DNA of 64,000 nt from Gammaproteobacteria bacterium (GCA_009692265.1 SHZM01000013.1:1-64000); one strand, 5' to 3'. Numbered from the stretch's first letter, positions 44,209 to 53,863 are shown. A program made the numbers and translations. The notes: generated from the sequence alone by a model not told the origin.

Positions 44209-44618
44209 GCCGCATACTCCACTTGGCGATCGATGTTCGCGCGCAGGGTTTGGCGCACTCGAGCAAGTAACACTGTGAAGTGTTCAGCGCCCAGCGCGTT
44301 GCGACTAGAATAGAGTGCCTCGATTAGCCCACACACTGCCGCTTTATTTCGATCGCGGGTTAATCTCTCAAGCGAAGTTTGCATTTCCGCCGGGAGTGGC
44401 AAGTCGCGCGCTGTATGGTTCAAATCCGCGAGTAAGGCGTCTAGATCGGCGCGCTCCGCGGCTTGGTGTCGCGCCGCGACGCCGAGTTGTCGGCTGAGCT
44501 TCTGTAATACTACGCCGGCCATGAAGGCTTGGGTCTTCGGATACTCAGCGTCGATGGCGGGGCCGATCTCCTGTTTCAACGTTTGCGCGATTCGTTGCAA
44601 CAATTCATCTTCGGTCAT
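44205..44618 (-). CDS. DUF6285-like small partner of the hydroxyacyl-CoA kinase
   Basis: 137 aa, helical, no signal peptide. The conserved opening LLQRIAQTLKQEIGPAIDAE, followed by YPKTQAFMAGVVLQKLSRQL, matches small proteins encoded beside, or fused to, ACAD10/11-type phosphotransferases (DUF6285). In Pseudomonas putida LvaB, a similarly placed small protein, is needed for LvaA kinase activity. Equivalence to LvaB is inference from position and size. It overlaps the kinase gene by 4 nt. Confidence 0.65.
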   Translation of the reverse strand: MTEDELLQRIAQTLKQEIGPAIDAEYPKTQAFMAGVVLQKLSRQLGVAARHQAAERADLDALLADLNHTARDLPLPAEMQTSLERLTRDRNKAAVCGLIEALYSSRNALGAEHFTVLLARVRQTLRANIDRQVEYAA

Positions 44619-44636
44619 CGTTATGCTTCTCTCTAG

Positions 44637-46295
44637 TCAGGTCGCGTGTGGCTTCAAGCTTTTAGCCCACTCGCGCAGTTTGAATTTCTGAATCTTGCCA
44701 CTTGGGGTACGCGGGAATTCGTCGAGCACCTCGAGGCGTTCGGGGAGATATTGTTTGATGAGCTTGGCATCGAGCAAGTAGTCGACCATGGTCTGGAAAG
44801 CAAAGATGCCGCCAGCGCGCAACGTAACGAAGGCGCAGCCACGTTCTCCTAGGCGATCGTCAGGCATTGCGACGATTGCCGCGTCGGCGATCGCGGGATG
44901 ACGATAGAGCAGCTCCTCCACTTCGACGATTGGAATATTCTCGCCGCCGCGAATGATCAGATCCTTCGAGCGCCCGGTGATCCGAATGTAACCCTCGGCG
45001 TCCATGCGGGCGTTGTCACCGGTTTCCAGCCATTGCTCGGCATCGAGCCCGTACGCGTCTGGACGCTTAAGGTAACCCACGAACGTCGTCGCGCACCGCG
45101 ACTGAAGCCGACCCTCAACACCGGGCGGTACCGGCACACCATGCTCGTCGACCACCCGAACTGCTTGATGCGGCAGCGCGCGTCCATCGGTGTCGATAAT
45201 CTTCTCCGGTGGATCGCCGGGATACGTCGCGGTGACAATGCCGATCTCGGTCATCCCCCATGCACTCATGACGTGCAGGTTCGGATAGGTCGCGTGGGCT
45301 TCATGGACCAGCACGCGCGGGATTGGCGCGCCGGCGCACAGGAACAAACGAAGGCACGAGAAATCGTGCTTGCGTGCGGACGGTAGCTGCACGAGATCAC
45401 GCAGAAACGGCGTTGAACCAAGAGTAATCGTGCAGCGCTCGTCCGCGATCAGCCGTGCGGCCGTCGCGGGCTCCCAGATATCCTGCAATACGCATTTGCA
45501 GCGGTGGTAAAGCGCCAAAATCACCGCATACATGAAGCCGGTTTGATGCGCGAGCGGCGAGCCCATGTAGATCTGATCATCGGCATTGAAGCTGAACAGT
45601 TCACTGGCGAGCAACGCTTTGCAGAGCAAGGTGTTCGCGGTGTGCATCACACCCTTCGGTTCACCCGTGGTTCCCGAGGTATACATGATTTCGGTCACGT
45701 CATTCGGGTCTGGACGGCGGGCGCGAAATGCGGCCACGTGATTAACGTGAGTTTCCCACATTGGATCTAACAAGCGTGCTTCGAACGCACTCTTCGGATC
45801 ATCGCCGCCGATCACGAACACGTGTTTGAGACTCGGCAGTTCATGCTGTAACTGACTCGCCATCCGAGGGTAATCGAAGCCGCGAAATTCGCGCGGCACA
45901 ATGAGCACCCGTGCTTCGGTCAGTCCGAGCATGAAACTTAGCTCGCGCTCGCGGAAGATCGGCATCAACGGATTGATCACCGCGCCAATCCGCACACACG
46001 CCGTATACACCGCGGCGTAATGCCACCAGTTCGGCAGTTGCACAGCGATCACGTCACCCGGCTTGATCCCGAGTTCGATGAACGCGCAGGCAATACGGAT
46101 CGAGGTGTTCTGCAGTTCGCGATAGCTGAGACGAGTGGAGATCCCGGTCATGCTGTTGTGATCGACCACGGCCGTTACCGCAGGTGCTACCACGGCTGCT
46201 TCGTCCAACAAATCCGACACCAAACGATTCGGCCACAGGCCGCGGGTGGTGAGATCGGCAATCCTCGCAGCAGACAGGATGGGGGAGAAGTTCAT
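44637..46295 (-). CDS. AMP-dependent acyl-CoA synthetase
   Basis: 552 aa. IMYTSGTTGEPKGVMHTAN is the AMP/ATP signature (A3). WLETGDNARMDAEGYIRITG and SKDLIIRGGENIPIVEVEE are A7/A8, and RTPSGKIQKFKLREW carries the catalytic Lys (A10). It is closest in style to cyclohexanecarboxylate- and medium-chain-CoA ligases. In this operon it would activate the hydroxy acid released from the lactone by the SMP-30 protein. It lies 19 nt before the DUF6285 gene. Confidence 0.92.
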   Translation of the reverse strand: MNFSPILSAARIADLTTRGLWPNRLVSDLLDEAAVVAPAVTAVVDHNSMTGISTRLSYRELQNTSIRIACAFIELGIKPGDVIAVQLPNWWHYAAVYTACVRIGAVINPLMPIFRERELSFMLGLTEARVLIVPREFRGFDYPRMASQLQHELPSLKHVFVIGGDDPKSAFEARLLDPMWETHVNHVAAFRARRPDPNDVTEIMYTSGTTGEPKGVMHTANTLLCKALLASELFSFNADDQIYMGSPLAHQTGFMYAVILALYHRCKCVLQDIWEPATAARLIADERCTITLGSTPFLRDLVQLPSARKHDFSCLRLFLCAGAPIPRVLVHEAHATYPNLHVMSAWGMTEIGIVTATYPGDPPEKIIDTDGRALPHQAVRVVDEHGVPVPPGVEGRLQSRCATTFVGYLKRPDAYGLDAEQWLETGDNARMDAEGYIRITGRSKDLIIRGGENIPIVEVEELLYRHPAIADAAIVAMPDDRLGERGCAFVTLRAGGIFAFQTMVDYLLDAKLIKQYLPERLEVLDEFPRTPSGKIQKFKLREWAKSLKPHAT

Positions 46296-46376
46296 CGGCG
46301 AAGAATCGACCGCATTTTGCTGGTCCAGTGTTTAGCCATTGTTGTAACTTTCAGAGCACGGTCCTTACTCGTCGGA

Positions 46377-47321
46377 TCATCGCCCCTTCGAAGCTTCCCG
46401 CTGCCGCCGCGCCCAGCGGTGTATCGGCCACATGTCCTGGTCTTCGCCCCATGCGACCACACCACCGATATCCCAGCGAATGAGGCTGTTGATATCGATG
46501 AAGGTATGTCGGTTCAGAATAATTTTGCTCACTGGAACGCCCACTGCGTGAAGCTCACGACCCGCGGAATCGCGCGCCGTTAATTCGATCCGCGTAATCC
46601 AGCCGTGAACAGGGTCGCGTTCGACTCGGCGTTCACCACTGACCAAACTGATGGTCTTGCCGTCGCGTCGTAAGAACCCATAGGAGATAAAATCACCTTC
46701 GGGCCGCACGTTCGTCACGGCCAGGAAGCCGTTCGCGGCGTCGGCGGCGCCGGTCACATAGGCCGCTTGGCGGGGCCGATCTTCCGGTCGGAGACCCCAG
46801 GTGCGATCGCGCATGCCGATGCAATCGATGGCGATCTTCTCGCCGTGCAGGATTAGTTCACCCGTGACCCGACCGAACTGATCGAAATGATGCGCACTGC
46901 CGAAAGTCGACTCCACCGCAGTCAGCGATTCCGGCGGCATAACGCCTTCGAACGTTAATGTAGCCTTTAGTCGCTCGCCATCCTCAAAACCGAGCGCATA
47001 GCGCATACAGGGTTCGAGCACTCGGATAGACACCCCGGTCGGCAGACGGCAATCGGCAAGATCAAGGTCACGCGGTAATTGCTGCGCCGTGTAGTTCGCC
47101 GAGTAGAGCGCCTCCCACGGCAGATGCGCCTTGTCGTCCCACACCCAGGCTCCACCGGAAACTGTCCCGATGTTCGGTCGCACCAGGGTATAAAACCAGC
47201 CACCGAGTCGGCGCTCCGGGTGATGGAACGAAAACCACGACGTCTCCGTGGCCCACCAATCCTTGTCCATTACGTCGAAATGGCAGTGATCGTCGTTAGC
47301 GGTGAATTTTCGCTCGCTCAT
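46377..47321 (-). CDS. CrtC/hydroxyneurosporene-synthase-like (DUF7064/7065-type) protein
   Basis: 314 aa. VMDKDWWATETSWFSFHHPE opens a lipocalin-like two-barrel protein. GEKIAIDCIGMRDRTWGLRP and GFISYGFLRR-type strands (IDCxGxRDxxWGxR) are the diagnostic segment. These proteins occur widely in catabolic gene clusters of actinobacteria and proteobacteria; some are hydratases of terpenes or carotenoids (CrtC), others are uncharacterised. It lies between the lactonase and ligase genes, so it may act on the same cyclic, isoprenoid-like substrate. The reaction is unknown. Confidence 0.7.
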   Translation of the reverse strand: MSERKFTANDDHCHFDVMDKDWWATETSWFSFHHPERRLGGWFYTLVRPNIGTVSGGAWVWDDKAHLPWEALYSANYTAQQLPRDLDLADCRLPTGVSIRVLEPCMRYALGFEDGERLKATLTFEGVMPPESLTAVESTFGSAHHFDQFGRVTGELILHGEKIAIDCIGMRDRTWGLRPEDRPRQAAYVTGAADAANGFLAVTNVRPEGDFISYGFLRRDGKTISLVSGERRVERDPVHGWITRIELTARDSAGRELHAVGVPVSKIILNRHTFIDINSLIRWDIGGVVAWGEDQDMWPIHRWARRQREASKGR

Positions 47322-47337
47322 AATAGACCTGCGAAGA

Positions 47338-48279
47338 TCAGCGTTGGTGGGTTAAGGGCATGCCCGGGACCGGGCTGCGCGCGTGGAGAACATAATTACT
47401 GGTAACGCTGCCGACGTAGACATCGCGCAAATCGCTGCCCCCGAAGCTCACGTTGGTGGGATTTCGCATCAGGCTCCCCGCGGGATCGGACAACACTGTC
47501 ACGACTTCTCCGTTCGGGGTAATGGCAACGATCTTATTCGCCATCACCAGGGTCACCCACAGATTGCCGTCTTGATCAAAGGCACAACCATCGGTCGCGC
47601 CAAGCTGGCTGCGCAGATCGAGCGACAGCGGCCTACGGTCTTGCACCTCAAGGTTACTTAAGCCCAGTGACGGGCCGTAACGAGTAGGCGTGCCTAGCGA
47701 GCCGTCGGCGGCGATCGGGTACCTAATCACGTCGCAACCAGCCGTTTCGCACACAAAAAGATTTCTTTCGTCGAAATCCATCGCCAGACCATTCGCGAAT
47801 TTGATCCCTTCGGCTAGCACGGTGACGGTGCTGTCTGGGTCAACGCGAAACACCAAACCGTCGTGCTGCCCCTGATAGGCGGCGTCGAGCGGTCCCCAGG
47901 TTGAATGCGAACACCAGATCCGACCACGGGTATCGATCAACGGATAGTTAGCGCCCCACATTTTTCGCCCTTGCAGCTCATCGCACAGAAGTTCGACGTT
48001 GCCCGTGGTGGGGTCCAGTCGTTGCAACGGGCCGTAACCGTCTTCAGGACCACCAAAATTCGCGATGAGGAGTCGGCCTGCGAGATCTAAAGTAATCCCG
48101 TTGGGGGCACCTGCGACCTTGCCGACATGGACGAGGCCATCAGGCTCGATCCGCGCGCAGGCACTGGCCTGGTCGGAGGCCCAGATCGCCCCGTCGCGAC
48201 TGATCACCACATCTTCCGGGCGTTTTAGGCCAACCCCGATTTTTCGGCACGCGGCTAAATCAATTGCTGGCGAACTCAT
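47338..48279 (-). CDS. SMP-30/gluconolactonase family lactonase
   Basis: 313 aa, six-bladed beta propeller. The metal-binding Glu is in GLKRPEDVVISRDG, the Asn in VAGAPNGITLDLAGRLLI, and a further Asn/Asp pair in EGIKFANGLAMDFDERNLF. These are the family's Ca/Zn ligands. It hydrolyses lactones. It lies directly after a Baeyer-Villiger monooxygenase gene on the same strand (17 nt), which strongly suggests opening of that enzyme's lactone product. No signal peptide. Confidence 0.88.
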   Translation of the reverse strand: MSSPAIDLAACRKIGVGLKRPEDVVISRDGAIWASDQASACARIEPDGLVHVGKVAGAPNGITLDLAGRLLIANFGGPEDGYGPLQRLDPTTGNVELLCDELQGRKMWGANYPLIDTRGRIWCSHSTWGPLDAAYQGQHDGLVFRVDPDSTVTVLAEGIKFANGLAMDFDERNLFVCETAGCDVIRYPIAADGSLGTPTRYGPSLGLSNLEVQDRRPLSLDLRSQLGATDGCAFDQDGNLWVTLVMANKIVAITPNGEVVTVLSDPAGSLMRNPTNVSFGGSDLRDVYVGSVTSNYVLHARSPVPGMPLTHQR

Positions 48280-48296
48280 AAAATAAGACTCGATGT

Positions 48297-49760
48297 CTAA
48301 TGAATTAGGTCATATTCCTCAAAGCGCGGCCGCGACATGTCATCGCGAAAGCGCTCAAAGGTAAAGGGCCACATTTCGGGGCTACCGGTTTTATCGAGAT
48401 ACCAACTTTTGCAGCCCGTGGCCCACACGGTATTGCCCATGGCACCGCGCAGCTCGGAAAGGAACGCATTAGTCGCCTCAAAGGTCGGTGCAATCGCGCG
48501 ACAATCGCCACGCTGCAGGGGTGCCAGCAGCTGCTGGAGATAGTTTAGCTGCAGCTCGGAAATCAGGATTACCGAGAAATTGCCGATCGGGCTATACGGA
48601 CCAACGAGCATGAAGAAGTTTGGAAATCCAGGTACCGACATTGAGCGATGAGTCAGATTGCTCTGCGCCCAGGTGTCATCCAGACGTTTCCCTTCAACGC
48701 CGAGCACCTGCATGGGTCGCATAAAGGCGTGGCCGTTAAAACCAGTCGCGTACACCAGCACATCGAGTTCGTGCAAATTGCCTTCGCGATCGCGCACGCC
48801 ATGCGGCTCAATCCGTTCGATACCGCTCGTCACCAGTTCGGCATTCGGTCGCTGGATCGCCGGATAAAAAATGTCGGACATGATGAGACGCTTGCACCCG
48901 ACCTTGTAGTCAGGGGTCAACTTCGCGCGGAGGACGGGATCATGGACATTATGTTCCAAGTTCTCGCGACATCCCGCTTCGAGCCGACTCATTTCCAGCG
49001 CATCACCGACCACCGCGCGTGAGATCGTGTTCTGGAAACGCTCGAGCCAAGTCGCGTAGAGCTTGGTCATTGAGTCCGGTTCCGCCCGGAACTGGGCTTT
49101 TTCTTCTTCGGTATAGGCGACGTTCGGCAACGGCAACACCCACTGCGCCGTGCGTTGGAACATGGTGACCTTGGCCGCGGTGTCGACAATCGCCGGTACG
49201 ATCTGCATCGCGGTCGAGCCCGTGCCGATAATGCCGACTCGGCGACCCGCGAGCATTACGGATTCGTCCCAGCGTGCGCTGTGGAACGCGTCGCCAGTGA
49301 ACTTATCGCGCCCTGGAATGTTCGGCAACACCGGGTGATGTAGAAAGCCGGTCGCGCAGAGCACGATATCGACCGTCTCCTCGTGCCCTCTTGCGGTTTT
49401 AATTCGCCATTCCCCGCCGCCATACACGGCACTGACGACTTCTTCGTTGAAACGAATCCTCGAATCTATTTCGTGCGTTACGGCGACCTGCTCGAAATAG
49501 GCGAGGATCTCTGGCCCCGGAGAGAAGCGCTGTGACCATTCGGGATTCGGCGCGAAGGAATAGCAGTAGTGGTGCGACGGTACATCGCAAGCGATGCCGG
49601 GGTAGCGATTTTCGCGCCAAGTCCCACCCGCCCGCGCGGCCTTTTCGTAGATGGTAAAAGCGATGCCGGCTTCGCGTAGCTTGATACCGGCGAGGATGCC
49701 GGACATACCCGCGCCAATGATTGCAGCGCGCAAGGGTCGTTTAGCCAACGTCGACGCCAT
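48297..49760 (-). CDS. Flavin-containing/Baeyer-Villiger-type monooxygenase
   Basis: 487 aa, slightly shorter than the two at 18-22 kb. FAD motif IIGAGMSGILAGIKLREA, NADPH motif GIIGTGSTAMQIVPA. The fingerprint reads FTGDAFHSARWD, i.e. F-x-G-x3-H-S-x2-W, with Ser where the classic motif has Thr. The C-terminal ATGFNGHAFMRPMQV is conserved. It starts a tight six-gene minus-strand unit and faces the AraC regulator. The product is probably an ester or lactone that the next gene (SMP-30) hydrolyses. Confidence 0.92.
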   Translation of the reverse strand: MASTLAKRPLRAAIIGAGMSGILAGIKLREAGIAFTIYEKAARAGGTWRENRYPGIACDVPSHHYCYSFAPNPEWSQRFSPGPEILAYFEQVAVTHEIDSRIRFNEEVVSAVYGGGEWRIKTARGHEETVDIVLCATGFLHHPVLPNIPGRDKFTGDAFHSARWDESVMLAGRRVGIIGTGSTAMQIVPAIVDTAAKVTMFQRTAQWVLPLPNVAYTEEEKAQFRAEPDSMTKLYATWLERFQNTISRAVVGDALEMSRLEAGCRENLEHNVHDPVLRAKLTPDYKVGCKRLIMSDIFYPAIQRPNAELVTSGIERIEPHGVRDREGNLHELDVLVYATGFNGHAFMRPMQVLGVEGKRLDDTWAQSNLTHRSMSVPGFPNFFMLVGPYSPIGNFSVILISELQLNYLQQLLAPLQRGDCRAIAPTFEATNAFLSELRGAMGNTVWATGCKSWYLDKTGSPEMWPFTFERFRDDMSRPRFEEYDLIH

Positions 49761-49901
49761 GTTCGGGGGATCTCCTGGGTCGTTAAGGCGAAGAACACCA
49801 CACAGCGTCTCGCTCGCGACCGGCTAGTGTCGGGAGACGCGGAGAAAATGCTCGATTGCGTAAATTGGCCGACATTTAGCGACAGGCTAAAGTAGATTCC
49901 G
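49761..49901. promoter_or_regulatory. Divergent promoter region, monooxygenase operon / AraC regulator
   Basis: 141 nt. A divergent arrangement of an AraC-type activator and a catabolic operon is usually autoregulatory, with the activator responding to the pathway substrate. I cannot identify direct repeats of an AraC site with certainty. Confidence 0.45.
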
Positions 49902-50966
49902 ATGTCCCGATCGCAGAAGCTGAAGGTTCCTCCTTCCAGCAAACTCCCCGAATTCTTATTCGGCCGGGAGATGTCGACACCCGTGCGTTTGGCCTATGGA
50001 CTGGCGCCGATGATCCAGTTCTTAGAGAACACCGGGCACGCCGTTGAGCCGCTCTTAGCCGCGACCGAGATCCCGCGGTTTGCACTCGAAGAGCCGAGTT
50101 ATCGCATTTCATTAGAGCAGAAACTGAAATTCACTCGTCTGGTCTTGGCGCGGGTGAAGAGCGCGAGCGCGGCGCTCGAAATCGGTCGGCGATTCCATTT
50201 ATCGATGTTCAGCGTGCTCGGCTTGACCGCGTCGTGCGCGCCGACCATCCGCGACTCCTTGCAGCTCTTGCTGACCTACCCCGAACTCGCGTGGGGACTC
50301 ATTGAACTCGTGGTCTGGCGCGAAGGGGAGCACAAATACATCGCCTTTGAGCCAGGTCCAGTCGTCCGCGAACTAGGACCGTTTTTCGTCGAGCGCGATT
50401 CGATCGCGATTCTGAATCTGTTCCGAAATCTAGTCGGCACGCACTTAGTCGCCCATGCCGTAGCGTTCCGCCACCGAGCGCCTAAAGACAGCAGGCTTTA
50501 TGACGCATTTTTTGGCTGTCCGGTCGAGTTTGGAGCAAAGATCAACGAGATGTCGTTCGAAAGTCGCGTGTGGGACACCCCGCCCCTGCAAGCTAACGCG
50601 ATGTCGCGACGGTTTTTTGAAAATCAATGCCGCCGGCTGAGTGAGATGATGCAGGAGCCGTTTAAGTTTTCAGACATCGTCCGCAGCCGCCTGCGCTCGG
50701 CCACACCGATCCCTGCCTTACCGATGCTGGCGCGTGCGCTGCACATGACCGCGCGCACCCTACAACGTCGACTCGCGCTGGAGACAACCGATTTCTCCTC
50801 AGTCTTGCGCGAAGTTCGGATCCAACGCGCTACCGAGCTGATGCACCGTAGCCATCTGCATTTAGAGGAAGTCGCGTACCGCCTTGGCTTCCACGATCCG
50901 GACGCGTTCTCACGCGCATTCCGCACGTGGACCGGTTTGTCACCGACGGAGTTTCGGCGGCGCTGA
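49902..50966 (+). CDS. AraC family transcriptional regulator
   Basis: 354 aa. The N-terminal Arabinose_bd/OruR-like domain is about 30-220. The C-terminal double helix-turn-helix has MLARALHMTARTLQRRLALE in the first helix-turn-helix, and VAYRLGFHDPDAFSRAFRTW followed by TGLSPTEFRR in the second, the AraC signature. It is divergent from the monooxygenase-lactonase operon and probably activates it in response to a ketone, lactone or acid. ATG at 49902. Confidence 0.92.
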   Translation: MSRSQKLKVPPSSKLPEFLFGREMSTPVRLAYGLAPMIQFLENTGHAVEPLLAATEIPRFALEEPSYRISLEQKLKFTRLVLARVKSASAALEIGRRFHLSMFSVLGLTASCAPTIRDSLQLLLTYPELAWGLIELVVWREGEHKYIAFEPGPVVRELGPFFVERDSIAILNLFRNLVGTHLVAHAVAFRHRAPKDSRLYDAFFGCPVEFGAKINEMSFESRVWDTPPLQANAMSRRFFENQCRRLSEMMQEPFKFSDIVRSRLRSATPIPALPMLARALHMTARTLQRRLALETTDFSSVLREVRIQRATELMHRSHLHLEEVAYRLGFHDPDAFSRAFRTWTGLSPTEFRRR

Positions 50967-51006
50967 GGGGGGGGCGCAATCGAATCTGTAGGTCGGTAAT
51001 TCCAGT

Positions 51007-52251
51007 TCAGGTGTTAGGCTTCGCTGGCTGCAGGGTGAGCCACAACGCGCGCGCGATGATGCGTGGGTTTAAGAACTCCGCGAGACTGGAGATCCGTTTC
51101 GCAAAGAGAAACAGATGCCGTGCCGCCGCGACATCCCGCGTCGCGGCCTTGAACATCAGGCGTTCAATTAAATTAAACGCGTAGCGCTTAGAAAAATCCG
51201 CCACGATAAACGCATGCCCGCCGAGTTTCTGCTGATGGACCTTGGCGTAATCGCGCAACGCCGCTTCAACACCCGTGCCAGCTTTCAAGGCCGGTGCCGT
51301 CACGTCGACCAGCCATTCCGCCGACTGTAACGCCCAGCCGCAGCCGACCCCGAACAGCGGGTCCATCGATAGCGCCGCGTCGCCGATCAGTGCCATGCCG
51401 AGGGCGACCGGCGCGCGCGTCTGGTTTGGATAGTCCTTGACCTGGATGAACTCGCTGATCCGCACTGCTTTTTGCAGATCTGGCGAGTCCGGAAACGCTT
51501 GCATATAGCGTTCGAAATGGCCGGCTGGGTCTGCCTTGAAATTCGCAAAGTCAGCTTGCGGAGGCATCGCGGCGACGACGGTCACGCCATCATCGTTCGG
51601 AAAAATGTAGCCAACTTTGGCACCATCGATCCACATCTGCGACGTCGCGCCGTGGACCAGTGGGACCTCGCGATATTGCGCCATGATCAGGCTGCGCCGA
51701 TTGGGTGACGATTTAATCCGAATCTTGGCGAGTTCGGCGAGGCGTGAATTGCGTCCGTCAGCCGCCACGACCAGGCGACTACGCAAGGTTCGGTCGCCCG
51801 CGGCGGCGTGGGTGACGATCCCGGTGACTCGCCCGTTTTCCACGATCAAGTCTTTCACCGAATGCCCCAGACACAGTTCAACTCCCGGGGTTGCGGCGGC
51901 GGTTTGGCAGAGCAATGGATCAAGTACCTGCCGTCTGAGGTTGAACCCGTGCTGCGAGGCACCATTGGCATCGTGCATTTCGGGCTCGAAAATCCAGCCC
52001 CAACGAGTCCAGATATTGGCGCTATTGCGCAGCCCACCGCGCGCCTCGAGTTGCTCAAGGACACCGAGCCTGGCGAGAGTAGGCGTCGCGGAGCCTTGGA
52101 TAAAGTGGGTACAGAGCTGTTTATAGGCGTAGCTATCCGGGTTGCGCTCGACCAGGGCGACCCGAAGCCCGGCGCGCGCGAACAGCGTAGCGGCAGTGGT
52201 CCCCGCGAGCGCCGCGCCTACCACGATCACATCGAACACCTGGTTGTTCAT
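51007..52251 (-). CDS. FAD-dependent oxidoreductase (geranylgeranyl-reductase/PHBH-like)
   Basis: 414 aa from ATG 52251. DVIVVGAALAGTTAATLFAR is the FAD motif, with Ala at the second Gly position as in some class A flavoprotein monooxygenases. RLVVAADGRNSRLAEL is the DG motif. GMALIGDAALSMDPLFGVGC is the GD motif that contacts the flavin ribityl. Class A hydroxylases and tryptophan halogenase-like proteins share this layout. It stands alone; its substrate is unknown. Its promoter region faces the cNMP-domain pseudogene. Confidence 0.88.
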   Translation of the reverse strand: MNNQVFDVIVVGAALAGTTAATLFARAGLRVALVERNPDSYAYKQLCTHFIQGSATPTLARLGVLEQLEARGGLRNSANIWTRWGWIFEPEMHDANGASQHGFNLRRQVLDPLLCQTAAATPGVELCLGHSVKDLIVENGRVTGIVTHAAAGDRTLRSRLVVAADGRNSRLAELAKIRIKSSPNRRSLIMAQYREVPLVHGATSQMWIDGAKVGYIFPNDDGVTVVAAMPPQADFANFKADPAGHFERYMQAFPDSPDLQKAVRISEFIQVKDYPNQTRAPVALGMALIGDAALSMDPLFGVGCGWALQSAEWLVDVTAPALKAGTGVEAALRDYAKVHQQKLGGHAFIVADFSKRYAFNLIERLMFKAATRDVAAARHLFLFAKRISSLAEFLNPRIIARALWLTLQPAKPNT

Positions 52252-52349
52252 CGCTGCCCCCTTTTGCCCCTTATACGCTCCTTCAAATACCGACGACAAG
52301 TCGCTAGGATTCGGTACGATCCACCCGCCGACGGAAGCCCGACCTTCAT

Positions 52350-52629
52350 ATGAATCTTATTGATCTGTTCCAAAACGAAACCGAGATCGTCACCGCCGAG
52401 GCCGAGGAATGCCTCTTCGAAGAAGGGGACCCCGGCGACATGTTCGGCGAAATGGCCTTGATCGATGACGCGCCGCGCAGCGCGACGGCGAGGGCGATAA
52501 CCGCCGTCCGACTCATCCCCATCGACGAACGCCGCTTCAACTATCTAGCACAACAAACGCCCTACTGCCCTGCATGTCATGCGCGTGCTGGTACAACGGC
52601 TACGCGCGATGGACGATACGATTCAGTGA
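52350..52629 (+). pseudogene. Cyclic-nucleotide-binding (CRP-like) domain protein, deleted and frameshifted
   Basis: NETEIVTAEAEECLFEEGDP is followed directly by GDMFGEMALIDDAPRSATA. In intact relatives about 30 residues (the 'VLEGEVEV...GPGGI' strands) lie between. The C-terminal helix is in another frame: after QQTPY the continuation ALHVMRVLVQRLRAMDDTIQ ends at TGA 52627, one base out of register. So there are two lesions in an originally roughly 120-aa single-domain sensor protein. It lies directly upstream of the CoA-transferase operon. Confidence 0.75.
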
Positions 52630-52654
52630 TGAACGGGCAGACGAGGAGCTTGTA

Positions 52655-53863
52655 ATGGCAATGCTGTTAGACGGTGTCCGCGTGCTCGATTTCACGCAGT
52701 ACGTGGCGGGTTCAGGGATCACGCGATTGATGGCCGAACTGGGCGCCGAGATCATCAAAGTCGAAATCGCGCCTGTCGGCGATCCCGCGCGACTTATTCC
52801 GTTTATTCGAGATGGCCGCAGCGGGTATTTCGTGCAACAGAATCGGGGAAAACAGAGTCTGTGCGTCGACTTTAAGCATCCCGAGACATTAGAACTCCTG
52901 CGCGAACTGGTTCCGCACTGCGATGTGGTGGTGGAAAACTTCGGTCCCGGCGTGCTGGAGAAGCGTGGCCTCGATTATCCGCATCTGCGCGAATTGAATC
53001 CCAAAATCATCATGGCGTCGGTCTCGGCTTACGGTCGTGAGAGCCTGTTATCACACAAGACCGGCTATGACTGGATCATCCAAGCGTTCGCCGGCTTCAT
53101 GCACATGACGGGTCCGGTAGACGGGCCCCCGCATCCGATCGGCCTCGCGCTGCTCGACGTGAATGCGTCGGTGCATGGCTTCGCCGCCGTCGGGTACGCG
53201 CTGTACCACCGCCTGCGGACCGGCGAAGGGCAGTACATGGATCTCTCCATGGTCGACACTGCCTTCCACATGCACGATTTGAACGTACACGGCCCGTCGG
53301 TCACGAACGGTGAATTCAAACCCCACCGCATGGGCATCCACCACCAACAGATTTTTCCGTTCGGCGTATTCAAGGGGCCAACGGGGTATCTCTGCGTAGC
53401 GGCGTTGCAGTTGCAGTGGAAAAATGTTTGCGAGTGCATTGGCCGGCTAGATCTTGTCAATGATGAACGCTACGACGACGGGCTGAAGCGCGCGACACGG
53501 CGCGACGAATTAATTCCGATCATAGAAGGCTGGATGGCCAGCCTGCCGACCAACGAAGCCGTCCTCGACGCCCTCGACCGGCATCGCGTGCCGGCCACCG
53601 CGGTGTTGAGCCCGGCCGACGCCAAGACTCATCCGTACTTTAGAGATCGTGGCACCCTGCGCACCGTGCCGGACCCTATCCTCGGTGAGATCGATATCCC
53701 CGGATTCCCGTTCCGTTTCTCCGCGCAACCCCAGCTGCCCGCCCTCCAAGCGCCGCTGCTCGGCGAACATAACGAAGAGATTTTGACTCGCGTGCTCGGT
53801 TACAGCATGGAACAGACCGCGGACTTGACACGACGTGGGGTGTTATTGCAGCGCCCGTGTTAA
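52655..53863 (+). CDS. CaiB/BaiF (family III) CoA-transferase
   Basis: 402 aa from ATG 52655 (GAGGA upstream); longer in-frame starts overlap the cNMP pseudogene. VRVLDFTQYVAGSGITRLMA, GAEIIKVEIAPVGDPARLIP and NRGKQSLCVDFKHPE are the family N-terminus. The catalytic Asp is expected in YMDLSMVDTAFHM. The C-terminus FRDRGTLRTVPDPILGEIDI is typical. It transfers CoA between carboxylic acids, activating a pathway acid. It is the first gene of the long plus-strand catabolic run. Confidence 0.92.
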   Translation: MAMLLDGVRVLDFTQYVAGSGITRLMAELGAEIIKVEIAPVGDPARLIPFIRDGRSGYFVQQNRGKQSLCVDFKHPETLELLRELVPHCDVVVENFGPGVLEKRGLDYPHLRELNPKIIMASVSAYGRESLLSHKTGYDWIIQAFAGFMHMTGPVDGPPHPIGLALLDVNASVHGFAAVGYALYHRLRTGEGQYMDLSMVDTAFHMHDLNVHGPSVTNGEFKPHRMGIHHQQIFPFGVFKGPTGYLCVAALQLQWKNVCECIGRLDLVNDERYDDGLKRATRRDELIPIIEGWMASLPTNEAVLDALDRHRVPATAVLSPADAKTHPYFRDRGTLRTVPDPILGEIDIPGFPFRFSAQPQLPALQAPLLGEHNEEILTRVLGYSMEQTADLTRRGVLLQRPC

